The notes: generated by a model from the letters alone, not told the origin. Numbered from the stretch's first letter, positions 46,132 through 55,709 are shown. The stretch is DNA of 64,000 bases from Hyalangium versicolor (GCF_020103695.1 NZ_JAHXBF010000002.1:310001-374000), one strand, 5' to 3'. Program-made: numbers and translations.

Positions 46132-47218
46132 GCCGGACGATCCGGTGTGTCCCTCGCAGCAGCTCCAACCAGCGCTCGCCTGCCTCGATCGATGAGCCTC
46201 GTGGATCCACCAGCGCCAGCGGCAAGTGCGTCTCCGCGCGCACCGGATCCAGAGACGTGGGATCCAGTTCCAACACTCCCCCACCCGCCAGCGCCACACG
46301 CACCCACGCATGAGGACGCGCCGGGCCCCCGTCCACCACCAGCAGGCCGTGCACCATCCCCACCCGCTGCCCCAGCTTCGCCGCCTCCGCCGCGAAGCGC
46401 AGCGCGTGCGCCAGACACCCTCCCGCCTCCCCTTCCCCTCCCTGGCGCCAATCCGCTGCCCCAGGCCCCTTCTCCGGGAAGGCCGCATGCACCCGCTTCG
46501 CCAGGGCTCGCGCCGCTGCCGCGTCCCATGGCGTCATCCCCGGCAGCTGCTCTGCCACCGGCCATGCCGGGACGAACGTGAGCGCTCCCCGCTCGCCCTC
46601 CACCGGCACTCCCTCCGAGAAGAGCTCCGGCGGCGCACGCAACCGCTCGCCCGGCGCCGCACCCGTGAAGCGGGACTCGCCCACCTCCAACACCTCGAGC
46701 CGCCCCTGCGCGTCGTACCGGGCCCGGAACGATGTGCCCAGCATCGTCCCCTCCACCTCTCGCCCCCGGATGGCCGTGACACAGTGAGGGCCCTCGCGCC
46801 CCGTCAGCTCCTCGCGCCCCGTCACACACCCCATGCGCGGCGGCCCCCGCCACAACCACAGCGCCTGGGGCACGCTCTCCGTCCCCTCCACCCGCCCCCG
46901 CGCATCCACCGTGAGTTTCACTTCCCGTGTCAGCGCCCCCACCTGCCCTTCCCTCGTGTGCAGGTGGACCGACGTATAGGTGAACCGCTGCTCCGCTCGG
47001 GCCAGCGTCACCGTCCCCACGGGTACCCCTCGCCACGTGAAGATGTAACCTCTGGAGTCCTCTCCCCCCTGGGGCGGCATGGACCCGCCCCCCGAGAGCC
47101 CGGTCGACGTAGCAGGTAGGCACAGCACCAGGACGGCGAGCAGGGCCCATCCCGTCCCCCGGCGTGCACGGTTTTGAGGTACGGCGCGAAAAGGCGGAGT
47201 AGCGTCGCGACTGCTCAT
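46124..47218 (-). CDS. Transglutaminase-like cysteine peptidase domain protein, exported
   Basis: Predicted 364-residue protein. The start at 47218 (MSSRDATPP) is followed by a basic stretch and a signal-like hydrophobic segment (about 24-40), so it is exported or membrane-anchored. The C-terminal third is a transglutaminase-like domain with the triad Cys (GGCLAHALRFAAEAAKLG), His (RPHAWVRV) and Asp (LDPTSLDP). Members are proteases or transglutaminases, and exported ones often act on cell-wall peptides. Its ATG shares the bases CATG with the ATG of the oppositely directed chemoreceptor fusion, so at least one start may be misplaced; an alternative start is 47278. Confidence 0.75.
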   Translation of the reverse strand: MSSRDATPPFRAVPQNRARRGTGWALLAVLVLCLPATSTGLSGGGSMPPQGGEDSRGYIFTWRGVPVGTVTLARAEQRFTYTSVHLHTREGQVGALTREVKLTVDARGRVEGTESVPQALWLWRGPPRMGCVTGREELTGREGPHCVTAIRGREVEGTMLGTSFRARYDAQGRLEVLEVGESRFTGAAPGERLRAPPELFSEGVPVEGERGALTFVPAWPVAEQLPGMTPWDAAAARALAKRVHAAFPEKGPGAADWRQGGEGEAGGCLAHALRFAAEAAKLGQRVGMVHGLLVVDGGPARPHAWVRVALAGGGVLELDPTSLDPVRAETHLPLALVDPRGSSIEAGERWLELLRGTHRIVRRP

Positions 47219-50200
47219 GGGAGCCAAACGGTACCTCTTCGGCTTCGGCCTCGGTGGGGGGCTCGCAACCGCGCTCATTGTAGGCGGTCTGCTGCGCGTG
47301 CTCGCAATAGAGCCGCGCTCCCTGAACGGTTGGCTCGTGCTCCTCTTCGCCCTGCCCCCGCTCTACCTCCTGGGTGGGTGGCTCACCTGGTACGCCTGGG
47401 CCGGGCGCCGGCTGCGCATGCGCCGCCGCGTCATCACCCGCCTCGCCGAGGGAGACCTCGCCATCTCCACCCGCGACGAGTTCGAGGGGCGCGATGACGT
47501 GCACCGCCTCCTCGTCTCGCTGCGCCGGGCCATCTCCCAGGTCCAGCGAGTCACCGTCAACCTCCACCGCACCACCACCAGCGTCTCCGATCAGGCCCGC
47601 ATGCTCCTGGAGGCCGCTCGGCGCCAGGGCCTCGCGGTGGACCACACCCTGGGCGCCGTCACGAGCATGGGCGAGAGCCTCCACGCCACCGGCCAGCGCG
47701 TGGGGCAGATGGACTCGTTCGCCGACGAGACGACCAACGCCCTGGGGGAGATGACGGAGCGGCTCCAGCAGGTGGGCCACGCCCTCTCCATCCTGGACGA
47801 GTTCTCCCACAACACCAGCGAGCTGGTGCAGGCCATGAGCGAGCGGCTCTCGCACATCGCCATGGCCGGAGATGAGCTGGCGCGCTTCGCCAACGAGGCC
47901 GAGAGCTTCGTCTCCGTGGTGAGCACAGGCATCGACGCCGTGCGCCGCCGCGCCAGCGAGACGAACGAGCTGGCCATGGCCGTCACCGCCACCTCCCAGC
48001 GCGGCGAGGAGCTCGTCAACGACAGCGTCAAGGGCATGTACCGCGTCGAGGAGACGGTGCGCAAAGCCGCCGAGATCGTCGACTCGCTCGGAGTGCGCTC
48101 CACGGCGATTGGCCGCATCGTCGACGTCATCCAGGAGATCGCCGACCAGACGAAGCTGCTGGCGCTCAATGCCTCCATCATCGCCGCGCAGGCTGGCGAG
48201 CACGGCCGCCCCTTCGGCGTGGTGGCCAATGAGATTCGCGGGCTGGCCGAGCGCACCGCGCGCTCCACGCGGGAGATCGCCTCCATGGTTACCGGCGTGC
48301 GCGAGGCGGTGGGCACCGCCGTGACCCTGGTGAAGGATGGCCGCGAGCAGGCCACCACGGGTGTGCAGCTGGGAGACCGTGCCGCCGCCGCGCTGGTGGA
48401 GATCCGCAACATCACCCAGCGCACCTTCGCGGCCGTCGAGTCCACCGTGGAGGAGACCAAGCGCCTGGAGCAGCAGGGTACCTCGGTGGCGGAGGCCAGC
48501 CGCCGGGTGGCGATGCAGGTGGATGACGTCACCCGGGCCGCCATCGAGCAGGTAGGCCACGCGCGCGAGCTGGTGCGGCAGACGGGCGAGATGGCGCGGC
48601 TGGCGCGCGAGGCCACGGACAAGGTGGAGGGCCAAGCCCGAACCGGGCACCAGCTCTCCGAGGCGGTGGTCCGGCTCACGGCCGCCATCGACGACATCCG
48701 CAAGGCCCACGGAGTGCTCACCCGTGGCGAGGGTGCCATCCGCGAAGAGGTCTCCCGCGTCCATGAGGACGCCCGCCGCGTCATCCGCATCGGAGACGAG
48801 CTGAACCGCACGGTGGATCAGCTCGGCAACGAAACGGTGAGCCTGGAGGCCGAGGTGTTCCGTTTCCGCCTCCCCCGGCCCCGTGCCGGCGGGGAACTGC
48901 GCATCGCCATCCACCAGGCCTCGGCGCTGCGCGCGAGACAGACCCTGGATCCCCTCTTCAGCGTGGAGAACCAGCTCGCGGAGGTGTGCGCGTGCGTCTT
49001 CTCCACCCTGCTGCGGCTGGAAGATGGCGTGCTGGCGCCCGACCTCGCCGAGCGCTGGGAGATGGATCCGTCGGCGCGCGTGTTCCGCTTCTTCCTGCGT
49101 CGCGGCGTCACCTTCCATGACGGGGTGAAGCTGACGGCGTTCGACGTGAAGCGCCACTTCGAGCGGTTGCTGAGCCCGGAGGTGCGCTCACCGGACCGCA
49201 CGCTGCTGGAGGACATCGCCGGTGTGCCCGACTACGTCAGCGGCGAAGCTCGCGAAGTCACTGGCATCCACGTCATCGACGAAGTGACGATGGAGATCCG
49301 GCTCCGGGAGCCCAAGGCCTTCTTCCTCCACCTGCTGACGCTGACCGCCACGGCCATCGCCCGTGAGGGCGCGAACGGGCGCCTGCTGGGCACGGGCCCG
49401 TACCGGCTGGAGCGCTTCGACCAGGAACGCGTCAGCCTGGAGCGCAACCCCATCTACTACCGCGAGGGCATGCCCCTATTGGACCGGCTCGAGTTCCTGC
49501 TCGTGGACTCACGGCAGGATGCCGTCGAGCGGCTCCAGGCCGGACAGGTGGACTTCGTCTCCTACCTCCATGCGCAGCATGCCCAGGGCCCGGGCATGGA
49601 GATGTTCCAAGTCATCGCCAGCTCCACGCCCTCCACCGCCTTCGTGGGCCTCAACCTGCGCGAGCCCCTCTACGACGATGTGCGGGTGAGGCAGGCCATC
49701 CGCGCCGGGCTGGACATCCCCCGGCTGGTGGAGCGCTTCCACCCCGGCGCGCGCATGGCGAACACACTCACCCCTCCCGAGCTGCTCCAGGACGCGACCC
49801 CCGCCTCGGTGTCCGGGCCTGACGTGGCGCGCGCCGAGCGGCTCCTGCGCGAGGCGGGCGTGCGCAAGGTGCCCCTCACCATCTACTACCCCGCCGGGCG
49901 CGACACCTCGGAAGAGGATCAGCTGCTCTTCCAGCCACTCATCGAAGCAGGGCTGCTCGACCTGAACCACGTGGAGCTGCCGCCTCAGGACTACACGACG
50001 CGGCTCCGCGCCGGGCGCATCCCCGCGTTCCGGACGCTGTGGATCGCCGACTACCCGGACCCCGACAACTTCCTCTACCTCCTGCTGAACTCGAGCGCGC
50101 AGACCATCTACCCGCTCGGCTACCAGAACCCGGAGCTGGACAAGCTCACGACGGAGGCGCGCGTCTCCATCGATCCCGAGCTGCGCCAGCAGTTCTACCG

Positions 50201-50363
50201 CCGCGCGGAGGAGCTCTTCGAGCAGGACTGCCCGCTCATCCCGCTGTACCACGACCGCATCTACGCCGTGGCCACACCCATCGTGCAGGATCTGCGGCTG
50301 CACATGACTCCGCCCCAGGTCCGCTTCGAGGACCTGTGGATCGACACGGACACCCAGCCGTAG
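47217..50363 (+). CDS. Chemoreceptor signalling domain fused to peptide-binding protein (MCP-SBP_5)
   Basis: Predicted 1048-residue protein with three parts. Two membrane helices lie at about 6-28 and 37-58, separated by only a few residues. A long coiled-coil cytoplasmic region (about 65-545) contains a chemoreceptor signalling tip at 307-345 (IADQTKLLALNASIIAAQAGEHGR, cited here as two parts: IADQTKLLALNAS and AGEHGRPFGVVANEIR). Residues about 558-1040 are a complete family-5 extracellular solute-binding domain (OppA/DppA type: VTFHDGVKLTAFDVKRHFER, LLGTGPYRLERFD, WIADYPDPDNFLY, LIPLYHD). There is no membrane segment between signalling and binding domains, so the binding domain should be cytoplasmic. 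Peptide sensing linked to chemotaxis-like signalling is the natural inference. No HAMP domain is obvious. Confidence 0.88.
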   Translation: MGAKRYLFGFGLGGGLATALIVGGLLRVLAIEPRSLNGWLVLLFALPPLYLLGGWLTWYAWAGRRLRMRRRVITRLAEGDLAISTRDEFEGRDDVHRLLVSLRRAISQVQRVTVNLHRTTTSVSDQARMLLEAARRQGLAVDHTLGAVTSMGESLHATGQRVGQMDSFADETTNALGEMTERLQQVGHALSILDEFSHNTSELVQAMSERLSHIAMAGDELARFANEAESFVSVVSTGIDAVRRRASETNELAMAVTATSQRGEELVNDSVKGMYRVEETVRKAAEIVDSLGVRSTAIGRIVDVIQEIADQTKLLALNASIIAAQAGEHGRPFGVVANEIRGLAERTARSTREIASMVTGVREAVGTAVTLVKDGREQATTGVQLGDRAAAALVEIRNITQRTFAAVESTVEETKRLEQQGTSVAEASRRVAMQVDDVTRAAIEQVGHARELVRQTGEMARLAREATDKVEGQARTGHQLSEAVVRLTAAIDDIRKAHGVLTRGEGAIREEVSRVHEDARRVIRIGDELNRTVDQLGNETVSLEAEVFRFRLPRPRAGGELRIAIHQASALRARQTLDPLFSVENQLAEVCACVFSTLLRLEDGVLAPDLAERWEMDPSARVFRFFLRRGVTFHDGVKLTAFDVKRHFERLLSPEVRSPDRTLLEDIAGVPDYVSGEAREVTGIHVIDEVTMEIRLREPKAFFLHLLTLTATAIAREGANGRLLGTGPYRLERFDQERVSLERNPIYYREGMPLLDRLEFLLVDSRQDAVERLQAGQVDFVSYLHAQHAQGPGMEMFQVIASSTPSTAFVGLNLREPLYDDVRVRQAIRAGLDIPRLVERFHPGARMANTLTPPELLQDATPASVSGPDVARAERLLREAGVRKVPLTIYYPAGRDTSEEDQLLFQPLIEAGLLDLNHVELPPQDYTTRLRAGRIPAFRTLWIADYPDPDNFLYLLLNSSAQTIYPLGYQNPELDKLTTEARVSIDPELRQQFYRRAEELFEQDCPLIPLYHDRIYAVATPIVQDLRLHMTPPQVRFEDLWIDTDTQP

Positions 50364-52520
50364 TCAGGGTCTGGCCCGCCGGGTTCCGGAGATTCCGTTC
50401 CGCTGAGGCCAGCCCCGTGTCTCCGCGAGCCCCAGGGAGCCCAGATCGAACGCCTCGAGCCGCCATGTGCCTTCCCGCTCGAGCACGACATAGAGGTAGC
50501 GCCCCACGTGGGCAGCCCCCGCGACCCGGGGCCTGTCCCGCAGCGGGCAGACGGCGATCCGCTCTCCCCCCGAGAAGAACTGCACGTGGACCCGGGGACC
50601 TCCATCCAGTTCGACGTCGGTGAGCGTACCCACCGCCCCGCCTTGCACCAGCGAGGCTTCGTACAGCGTGCCGGGGGCATCCTCCGGGAGCACGGACACT
50701 TCCCACGCCGTCGCTCCCGTTCGAGCATCCAGGGCTCGCAGCATCAGCCGCTCGAGCTCGTGCGGGCACGGAGCTCCTCCGTCCGGGCATGTCCGCGCGA
50801 AGGCGTAGCCCACGTCGTCCAGCAACAGGGCCGGCTCGGCGATCGGCGTGAGGGATTGCATGCCTCCATCCCAGGGGACCTGCACCCGGCTGCCGCCATC
50901 CGTGCTGGCGAAGAGCCGCGCCCCCGCGAAGAGCCTGCCCCCCGCCACCGCCAGCGACGAGCCCGCATCCCCTGGCTCGTCCACCAACGGGAAGGCGACG
51001 AAACCCACGCCCGCATCCTCGGGCTCCGGCTCGACGCGTGAGACGCGCTCGGCTTCCTCGGAGCACACCAACAGGGTGCCCTGCTCCTCGAGCGACACGC
51101 GAGCGCCCTCCCCACTGAAGCCCTCCAACGAGCCAGCGCGAAGCACCCCTCCGTCCGTGCCAAGCACCATCAGCGTCGCGGGCCAACTGATAGTGCCTGC
51201 ATCCTCGGGAGTGCCCCCATCCATGCCTCCATCTTCCAGGCCCCCGTCGTTCTCGGGGGGCCGCCAGGATACGAGCGCCACCACCTCGCCCTCGGCCGTC
51301 AGCGCCACACGCCCCACGCCTGTCGAGGGAACCCGCCCTCCATCTTGCGCCGCTTCTCCTCCCAACGGTGCCTGCCAGAGGCGCTGGCCTGGACCGGCCA
51401 GGGCATAGCTCTCCAGGGCCTGGGGCTCGTGCAGGAGGATGCCCCCATCAGACACGGTCAGCAGCGTGCGCGGACCCCCATCCTCATAAGGTGCCTCGAA
51501 GCGCAGCAGGCCCTTGTCCGTGAAGGCCACGAGCCGACAGCCCGCATCGTCTCCGCACACCGAGGTGTAGAGCGTCTGATCCTGGACGAGCAGGACGGGC
51601 CCTCCCGGATCCGCCGCGGGCACCCCACCGAGCTTCTGGGAGAAGAGCACGGGAAGATCCCCCGCATCCGGCCGGACGCACTCCCCATCGTGACACTTGC
51701 CCTCGCCCTGGCAGGGAGTGGCGGGAGCGCAGAAGAAGCCTTCGGGAGTGGGCACCGTGCGACACGAGCCCGACACACACACGTTCGCCGTCTTGCAGTC
51801 CGCGCCGCCACAGAGGCTGAAGTCGGGAGCATCCGCTTCGCCGCAACCGCTCGACGGCTCGCATACACCCACCTTGCACGGATTGGAGGGCCGAGGGCAC
51901 ACAACGGGCGCCGTCACACAGCCTTCCGTGGGCGAGCAGGCGTCCTCCGTACACGGGTTGTCGTCGTCGCACAGGCGCGGCGAGCCCACGCAGACGCCCT
52001 GCTGACAACGCCCCTGCTCCTCACACTTGCTGGTGGGAATGCACACGATCCCGTCGGGCGCGAGCGTCTCCACGCACTGGCCGGGCTCCACCTCGAAGTG
52101 GGACTCGCGACACTGCTCCGAGGGAACGCACGCTAGAGGCCTCACTCCGACGCCCTTGAGTGCGATGTTCTCCGTGTGGCTTCCCGCGGTGAGCACCAGC
52201 GTGCCTTCCGCCGGCGCGTCCCCCGCCGTGAACACCACCTCCAGTGTCGCCGTCCCGCCGCCCGGCACCGCTACGGAGTCCTCCGCCACGGAGAAGGGGC
52301 TGTCGGTGGCCGCCTTCACCGTCACTCCGGCGCGCCCCGTGCCCACCAACGTCACGGTGCGACGAGCCTGTTGCCCCTCCAGCACCCGGCCGAAGTTCAG
52401 CTCCGTCTCCTGCGCACGAAAGTCTCCTTTCGCGCCGCCGACTCCCGGATCATCACACCGGCAGGCACCAGCGAGCACGAGCGCCACGAGGAACAACAAC
52501 CACGGCCGATCGCGAAACAT
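50364..52520 (-). CDS. Large Cys-rich lipoprotein with beta-propeller-like C-terminus
   Basis: Predicted 718-residue lipoprotein: signal peptide with lipobox LVLAGAC (Cys about 20). Residues about 35-130 form an ASH/MSP-like immunoglobulin domain (LNFGRVLEGQQARRTVTLVG). Residues about 130-285 hold more than twenty cysteines in short CxxC-like repeats (CEEQGRCQQGVCVG, CDDDNPCTEDAC) as in myxobacterial disintegrin-like Cys-rich repeats. The remainder (about 290-700) has propeller-like strands with DGG-rich loops. The stop codon abuts the stop of the convergent chemoreceptor fusion. It is probably a surface or outer-membrane protein of unknown role. Confidence 0.75.
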   Translation of the reverse strand: MFRDRPWLLFLVALVLAGACRCDDPGVGGAKGDFRAQETELNFGRVLEGQQARRTVTLVGTGRAGVTVKAATDSPFSVAEDSVAVPGGGTATLEVVFTAGDAPAEGTLVLTAGSHTENIALKGVGVRPLACVPSEQCRESHFEVEPGQCVETLAPDGIVCIPTSKCEEQGRCQQGVCVGSPRLCDDDNPCTEDACSPTEGCVTAPVVCPRPSNPCKVGVCEPSSGCGEADAPDFSLCGGADCKTANVCVSGSCRTVPTPEGFFCAPATPCQGEGKCHDGECVRPDAGDLPVLFSQKLGGVPAADPGGPVLLVQDQTLYTSVCGDDAGCRLVAFTDKGLLRFEAPYEDGGPRTLLTVSDGGILLHEPQALESYALAGPGQRLWQAPLGGEAAQDGGRVPSTGVGRVALTAEGEVVALVSWRPPENDGGLEDGGMDGGTPEDAGTISWPATLMVLGTDGGVLRAGSLEGFSGEGARVSLEEQGTLLVCSEEAERVSRVEPEPEDAGVGFVAFPLVDEPGDAGSSLAVAGGRLFAGARLFASTDGGSRVQVPWDGGMQSLTPIAEPALLLDDVGYAFARTCPDGGAPCPHELERLMLRALDARTGATAWEVSVLPEDAPGTLYEASLVQGGAVGTLTDVELDGGPRVHVQFFSGGERIAVCPLRDRPRVAGAAHVGRYLYVVLEREGTWRLEAFDLGSLGLAETRGWPQRNGISGTRRARP

Positions 52521-52629
52521 GGGCCCGACTTAACCAGCTTCGGCAGGGCGCCTGAAGCGGAAGCCTCACCCAACGTCTCCTCCTGGAGCCGGAGCGCGGT
52601 AAGTGCCTGCCCGAAGCACGGCCTGTCCC

Positions 52630-53241
52630 TCAGGTAGCCGGGGTGCGCCGGGCCAGTGCCCGAACCACCACGGCCAGCACTCCGATCAACACCAGCACCA
52701 CCACGGCCATCTGGTAGCGGGACACCAGTGATTCCAGCCGCTCGAGGTTGCCTCCCACCGCCCGGCCCACCGTGAGCACCAGCGCGTTGTGGGCCATGGC
52801 GGACACCGCGCCGAGCAGCAGCGCATTGCGGCGGGGAATGCGCGCGGCGCCCGCGGCGATGAAGATGACGCCGCGAATGCCCGGCAGGAAGCGGTTCACG
52901 ACCAGCAGCCACGGCCCACTGCGCCGCATGCGTGCCTGCACCTCCTCCAACTTCGCATGGGTGAAACCGAACAGGCTCGCCTGCGGGTTGGCCTCGAAGC
53001 GCCGGGCCAGCCACGTGCCGAACCAGTAGTTGATGGCCGCGCCCGCCACGCTGCCCAGCGTCACGATCAAGAACACGAGCGGCCAGGGGTGATCCCCCCG
53101 CACCGCGTACACTCCGCCCAGCAGGGTGATGGTGTCCCCGGGGAAGGGAGGCACCACGTACTCCAGCATGGCCGCCAACCCCAGCAGGAGCAGCCCTGCC
53201 ATCCCCATGGCCATGATGAAGTGATCAATGGACTCCACCAT
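52630..53241 (-). CDS. DedA-family membrane protein
   Basis: Predicted 203-residue inner-membrane protein of the DedA/VTT family, involved in undecaprenyl phosphate or phospholipid handling and membrane homeostasis. Family markers are LEYVVPPFPGD (conserved Glu and PxPG) at about 26-36, and NRFLPGIRG at about 116-124 with its conserved Arg. At least five hydrophobic segments are seen. The start at 53241 has GGGAGGTGGGAG upstream. It is divergent from the (hydroxyamino)benzene-mutase-like gene. Its gap carries a CCTGTT-N6-AACAGG inverted repeat at 53281-53298. Confidence 0.88.
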   Translation of the reverse strand: MVESIDHFIMAMGMAGLLLLGLAAMLEYVVPPFPGDTITLLGGVYAVRGDHPWPLVFLIVTLGSVAGAAINYWFGTWLARRFEANPQASLFGFTHAKLEEVQARMRRSGPWLLVVNRFLPGIRGVIFIAAGAARIPRRNALLLGAVSAMAHNALVLTVGRAVGGNLERLESLVSRYQMAVVVLVLIGVLAVVVRALARRTPAT

Positions 53242-53400
53242 GCGTGCTCCCACCTCCCTCGACGACTCGAAGCCTGCCCGCCTGTTCTTCTTAACAGGGC
53301 ACCTCTGGGCTCCGTACCGTTCCGGATGGGGCAGGCAGCCGGGCCAGGCAACCCGGTTCGGTGTCTGGAGCACTGCCGCCGTAAGATGGAGGACACCTAC

Positions 53401-53898
53401 ATGACTCCTGCCCCCCACCTCACCCCACTCCCGGGCCCGGAGGCTTCGTCCGCCTCGGCCCCCGCCCCCACCCCGGCCCCCCTGCCCGCCGCGCGTCTCA
53501 TGGCGCACGCCGCCGCCTGGCTCATGCTCATTGGCCTGCTCACCGGGGGCTATGTCTCCTCGGCCATGACGGGCAAGGTGCCCGCCGATCCGCACATGGC
53601 CCTGGCCGCCCACCTCAACGCGCTGATGGGCACCTTCTTCCTGCTCGGCGTGGCCTGGACGCTGCCCATGCTGCACTACGGCCCCGTGGGTCAGCGGCGC
53701 CTGGCGTGGCTGGTGATCGGTGCCAACTTCGCCAACTGGGGCGTGACGTGCGTGAAGGCGTGGCTGCGCGTGTCGGGCGTGGACTTCATCGGCCAGCCGG
53801 CCAATGACGCCATCTTCCTCACGCTCACCGTCACCGTGGTGCTGCCCGCGCTCGCCGCCGCGGGCGCCTGGGTGTACGGCTTCCGTCGCGCCCGCTGA
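53401..53898 (+). CDS. Small membrane protein, possibly (hydroxyamino)benzene mutase-like
   Basis: Predicted 165-residue protein with a Pro/Ala-rich N-terminal 30 residues and four membrane segments (about 35-58, 66-90, 100-118, 138-160). The LIGLLTGG...[29 protein letters not shown] pattern, given here in two parts, resembles HabA/HabB-type (hydroxyamino)benzene mutases and styrene-oxide isomerases, which share a small heme-binding membrane fold. The identification is tentative. The start at 53401 follows GGAGG at eight bases. It lies 23 bases ahead of rraA and is probably in its operon. Confidence 0.6.
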   Translation: MTPAPHLTPLPGPEASSASAPAPTPAPLPAARLMAHAAAWLMLIGLLTGGYVSSAMTGKVPADPHMALAAHLNALMGTFFLLGVAWTLPMLHYGPVGQRRLAWLVIGANFANWGVTCVKAWLRVSGVDFIGQPANDAIFLTLTVTVVLPALAAAGAWVYGFRRAR

Positions 53899-53921
53899 GC
53901 CGTTCGTATAAGGAGGGCGCC

Positions 53922-54407
53922 ATGACCTTCGCCACCGCTGACCTCGTCGACAGGTTTGAGTCGCAGCTCTCCAGCTGTGAGACGCAATTCCGCCAGTTCG
54001 GCGGGCGCAAGGTGTTCCACGGCCGGATCACCACCGTCCGCTGCTTCCAGGACAACGTCCTGCTCAAGAAGGCGCTGTCGGAGCCCGGAGCGGGGCGCGT
54101 GCTGGTGGTCGACGGTGGAGGCTCGCTCGGCACGGCGCTGATGGGCGATGTCATCGCGGGCATCGGGCATGCGAGCGGGTGGGCAGGGGTCATCATCCAC
54201 GGTGCCGTGCGAGACACCGTGGCGCTGGCGAAGCTCGACATCGGCGTCAAGGCGCTGGGCTCCAACCCTCGCAAGAGCCGCAAGACGGGCGTTGGCGAGG
54301 TGGATGTGCCCGTCACCTTCGGCACCGTCACCTTCACGCCGGGACACTGGCTCTACAGCGACGAAGACGGCATCGTGGTCTCGGCCACCGAGCTGTCTCT
54401 GAGCTGA
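53922..54407 (+). CDS. RraA-family protein (regulator of RNase E activity / aldolase)
   Basis: Predicted 161-residue trimeric protein, the same length as E. coli RraA. The family core is plain: [42 protein letters not shown] and a C-terminal YSDEDGIVV. RraA proteins inhibit RNase E, but homologous members are HMG/CHA aldolases that need an Asp/Arg metal site (GAVRDT here contains both). The sequence cannot decide between them; E. coli-like length and motifs favour the RraA group. AAGGAGGG sits before the ATG, and it is the second gene of a two-gene unit. Confidence 0.87.
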   Translation: MTFATADLVDRFESQLSSCETQFRQFGGRKVFHGRITTVRCFQDNVLLKKALSEPGAGRVLVVDGGGSLGTALMGDVIAGIGHASGWAGVIIHGAVRDTVALAKLDIGVKALGSNPRKSRKTGVGEVDVPVTFGTVTFTPGHWLYSDEDGIVVSATELSLS

Positions 54408-54426
54408 AGAGAAGCAGGATCGGCGC

Positions 54427-55236
54427 TCACGCGAACCAGGCGTTGATCTCGGGGTAGGTCAGCTTCGTCCCCTCGAAGGTCGGAGCCCACCGCCCCGCGA
54501 GCACCTGCTCCGCGTCTCGACGCGCCGCCGAGAGTGCCGTCAGCGCGAGCCGAGGCCCCACGCTCACCCGGCGCACCCCCAACGCTCGAAGCTGCTCGGG
54601 CGCAGGCAACGTCGGCGCGGCCCAGACGTTAAGCGGGACAGGGACCTGCTCGACGACCCGGGCTAGCTCCTCAGCCTTCGAGAGCCCTGGCACGAAGACA
54701 CCATCACAGCCCGCGTCCACGTAGCGCTTCGCGCGCCGAACGACCTCGTCGAGGGCCTGGCTTCCCTCGGAGATGTGGCGCAGGACCACGTCGATGCGCG
54801 CATTCAGGAACATGTCTCGCCCCGCACGCCGAAGCGCCTCGCGAGCGGCCGACAGTCTCTCGGCAAGCACCTCTGGCGGCTCGGCACCGTCCTCGAGATT
54901 GACGCCCACCACTCCCACTTCCGCGAGACGGCAAACGTTGGCGGCCACCTCCGCCGCGCTCGTGCCGTAGCCTCGCTCGAAATCGACGCTCACCGGCACC
55001 CGCACCGCTCGGACGATGTCCCGGGACGCGGCGAGCACTCGATCGAACGAGAGGCGCTCGCCATCGGGTATCCCTTGAGCCCAGGCCATCGCGGCGCTGC
55101 TGGTGGCGATGGCGGCACCGCCAAGGGACTCAACCAGCCGGGCGCTCACGGCATCCCACGCATTCGCCAGGATGAGAAGCTGGCCCGGTGCGTGGAGCGC
55201 ACGGAACCTTGCGGTGTCTGCGGGAACCGGGCTCAT
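54427..55236 (-). CDS. Isocitrate lyase/PEP mutase superfamily protein
   Basis: Predicted 269-residue TIM-barrel enzyme related to phosphoenolpyruvate mutase and carboxyphosphonate/oxaloacetate lyases. Seen are LANAWDAVSARL near the start, the catalytic loop region SVDFERGYG (where PEP mutases and ICLs have a metal-binding Asp-x-Glu-x-Gly), GVNLEDG with metal-binding Glu-Asp, and NARIDV. The usual KKCGH lyase motif is absent, so it is not a glyoxylate-shunt enzyme. Substrate unknown. Its ATG overlaps the end of the AhpD-like gene by four bases, and a MocR regulator is divergent from the pair. Confidence 0.85.
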   Translation of the reverse strand: MSPVPADTARFRALHAPGQLLILANAWDAVSARLVESLGGAAIATSSAAMAWAQGIPDGERLSFDRVLAASRDIVRAVRVPVSVDFERGYGTSAAEVAANVCRLAEVGVVGVNLEDGAEPPEVLAERLSAAREALRRAGRDMFLNARIDVVLRHISEGSQALDEVVRRAKRYVDAGCDGVFVPGLSKAEELARVVEQVPVPLNVWAAPTLPAPEQLRALGVRRVSVGPRLALTALSAARRDAEQVLAGRWAPTFEGTKLTYPEINAWFA

Positions 55237-55709
55237 CGACGAACCCCCGTGGCGGCCTCGGGCGGGAACCGATAGGCCATCGCGATGCGATTCCAGGAAT
55301 TGATCACCACCACCGCCGCGGTCAGCGCCGCGAGCTCAGCCTCCGAGAAGGCTCCCGACACCTCGCGATAGATGGCATCCGGCACGTCTCCCTTCGACAA
55401 ATGCGTGAGCGCATCGGTCCAGGCGAGTGCCGCCCGCTCCCGGGGCTGGAAGAGGGGGGAGTCACGCCAATGCTCGAGCGCCTGGATTCGCTGCTCGGGG
55501 ATCCCGAGCTTGCGAGCGTCGTCCGTGTGCAGCGCGATGCAGAACTGGCACCCGTTCAGCAGGGAGGCCCGGATCTTGACGAACTCGATGAGCTCATCGC
55601 CCAGACCGCTCTGCTTCAAGGAGGTCGAGATCGCGACCAGGGCACGCCAGGTCTCAGGGACAAGATTTCGAAAAGCGGGGGGGTCGAGCCGCACGGATTC
55701 AGTGGTCAT
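55233..55709 (-). CDS. Carboxymuconolactone decarboxylase family / AhpD-like protein
   Basis: Predicted 158-residue protein with the alpha-helical AhpD fold. The redox motif CxxC is in NGCQFCIALH (about residues 53-62), with the downstream HTDDARKLG helix. Family members act as alkylhydroperoxidase partners or carboxymuconolactone decarboxylases; the CxxC-x2-H arrangement fits the peroxidase group. The start at 55709 (MTTESVRL) is taken over an ATG at 55730. First gene of a two-gene operon with the PEP-mutase-like enzyme, facing a MocR regulator across 68 bases. Confidence 0.87.
   Translation of the reverse strand: MTTESVRLDPPAFRNLVPETWRALVAISTSLKQSGLGDELIEFVKIRASLLNGCQFCIALHTDDARKLGIPEQRIQALEHWRDSPLFQPRERAALAWTDALTHLSKGDVPDAIYREVSGAFSEAELAALTAAVVVINSWNRIAMAYRFPPEAATGVRR

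Noticed and set aside
46032..49157. A 1041-residue open frame on the minus strand covering the chemoreceptor fusion
   Set aside because: It is antisense to a gene with clear signalling and binding motifs, has composition rich in His, Gly, Ala and Arg, and shows no domain. Such frames are common shadows in GC-rich DNA.
54427..55236. Second isocitrate lyase
   Set aside because: It belongs to the same superfamily but lacks the KKCGH active-site motif and is only 269 residues. The true aceA is at 37619-38905.
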